Shown here: piece after piece, positions 43,800 through 44,269 of the stretch
How positions within the stretch are numbered: position 1 is the first letter of the stretch
Layout: each line of letters opens with the position of its first letter
Assembly (NCBI GenBank): GCA_015680685.1
Contig: MNCI01037738.1
Coordinates: 3,413-47,681 of the forward strand
Origin: Gnetum montanum
Taxonomy: Eukaryota > Streptophyta > Gnetopsida > Gnetales > Gnetaceae
Direction of reading: 5' to 3'
Length of the DNA: 44,269 nucleotides
Translations under genes and position numbers: made by a program
Notes under the pieces: generated by a model
Databases searched by the model: none
Seen by the model: only the letters and a program-made list of their open reading frames with translations
Told to the model about the DNA's origin: nothing

Positions 43800-44108
43800 C
43801 TTAGCATAGTCCAGGAGAATGCCAGCGTAACTAATTAAAGCAGTTAAATCTCTGTCAACGCCATGTTTTGAAATATCAAGGATGTTTTGGTATGCTTCAT
43901 CGGCAACCGCAGAAGCAGAAGTTGAACCCTGCTCTGTACACGTACCGGTGGCAGAAGTGGATGTAAGAGGTTCCCCTGCTTCTGCACTTGCTTCCCGAGC
44001 GGAAGGAGGAGGCCCTGCCACAACAGGATCGGCAACGGGTTGCTGGGCTGCAACATCGTGGCTCTTGCAACAGCAGCAAAAATCACACAGCGAGTTTGCA
44101 TTACCCAT
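43800..44108 (-). CDS. NLR exon 1: N-terminal lipidation signal and low-complexity linker
   Basis: The start ATG at 44108 was preferred over the upstream in-frame ATG at 44240 because it yields MGNANSLCDFCCCCK. This is a canonical N-myristoylation start (Gly2, Ser6), with Cys8 and Cys11-14 as likely palmitoylation sites. Together they predict anchoring to the plasma membrane. An Ala/Pro/Ser/Thr-rich linker follows (about residues 20-70), then a helical stretch ILDISKHGVDRDLTALISYA. It ends at AAG|GTCTGT in phase 0, 103 codons. Membrane anchoring is an inference from sequence. Confidence 0.7.
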
Positions 44109-44269
44109 CAGCCTACAAAGCTTGAAAAACAACAAAGACGGTATTATGAGAGGCAACGAGACAAGATCCAGATGTGCCGTATATGGAGAAATGGAAGAAC
44201 ACCGATAAACTGGAATCCAATGATAGAAATCATCAATCAAGAACGCTGTGGTCCGAAACTGGAATCAAC
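44109..44269 (-). promoter_or_regulatory. 5' untranslated / promoter-proximal sequence of the NLR gene
   Basis: 161 bp upstream of the chosen start. It contains an in-frame upstream ATG at 44240 that would add 44 mostly hydrophobic residues and bury the lipidation motif, so it is less likely to be used. No TATA box can be defended before the window ends. Confidence 0.35.

Larger units (their letters stand above)
40206..44108 (-). pseudogene. NLR immune receptor gene (lipidation signal, helical N-domain, NB-ARC, LRR), broken as assembled
   Basis: A plant intracellular immune receptor reconstructed from seven minus-strand exons, most with clean GT-AG borders. It has a Met-Gly-Asn-Ala-Asn-Ser start with a Cys cluster, a helical N-terminal domain, and NB-ARC with P-loop FGLGGIGKST, kinase-2-like CFVYIDNVL, RNBS-B-like LVLTARD, GGIPLLI and KVHDVVLE (MHD position). 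LRRs follow. Base composition is richer in G/C than in the flanking repeats, as expected for a real gene. Lesions as assembled: in-frame TAA at 42839-42841 (exon 3), frameshift near 41816-41835 (exon 5), 7-bp duplication frameshift near 40638-40651 (exon 7), and in-frame TAA at 40397-40399 (exon 7). The 3' end is lost in an assembly artefact. It is not a TIR-NLR. It could be a true pseudogene or a damaged draft of a working gene. Confidence 0.85.

Noticed and set aside
1-44269. CRISPR arrays, bacterial operons, tRNA or rRNA genes
   Set aside because: No regularly spaced repeats, Shine-Dalgarno-led operons or tRNA/rRNA signatures were seen; the sequence is plant nuclear in character.

Overview
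The window looks like draft nuclear DNA from a seed plant, most probably a gymnosperm such as a conifer. This rests on four things: tens of kilobases of AT-rich, heavily decayed Ty3/gypsy retrotransposons nested in one another; LTRs of nearly 1 kb; transition-rich decay; and one intron-containing plant NLR immune-receptor gene at the right end. I cannot name the species. One long N-gap and four single-N joins with duplicated or inverted flanks show draft assembly quality, so some breaks may be technical.

Positions 1-6090 and 29317-35530 are two direct copies of one chimeric block of about 6 kb. Each copy holds an antisense gypsy pol fragment (called family C here), an antisense LTR of a second family (LTR-B), and then the sense-strand 3' part of a third family (family A: integrase end, long spacer, extra ORF). 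Between them, 6091-20223 is a nearly complete family A element about 14 kb long on the minus strand. It runs 5' LTR (19259-20223), tRNA-Asp-type primer site, gag, protease, RT, RNase H, integrase, a 2.1 kb spacer with an LTR-like promoter module, an extra coiled-coil ORF, and a truncated 3' LTR. All of its reading frames are broken. A solo LTR with a perfect 5-bp target duplication (8342-9118) sits inside the extra ORF.

Positions 20224-29316 hold sequence I cannot assign, an LTR-B copy, an antisense coiled-coil ORF split by a second solo LTR with target duplication (25157-26072), and an inverted LTR-like palindrome. Positions 35704-36545 are an abrupt GC- and CpG-rich island unlike anything around it. 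After it come an LTR-A copy and a gag remnant.

The only host gene I can support is an NLR on the minus strand (about 40206-44108). It has a predicted myristoylation/palmitoylation N-terminus, a helical N-terminal domain that resembles MLKL-NTD/Cbl-N/HeLo-type bundles by pattern, an NB-ARC domain and LRRs. As assembled it carries two in-frame stops and two frameshifts, and its 3' end is replaced by an inverted 107-bp duplicate between Ns. It is therefore either a pseudogene or a gene damaged by assembly.

The observations most worth following up are the NLR's unusual N-terminus and the U3-like internal promoter module placed about 480 bp upstream of the extra ORF in all three family A copies.
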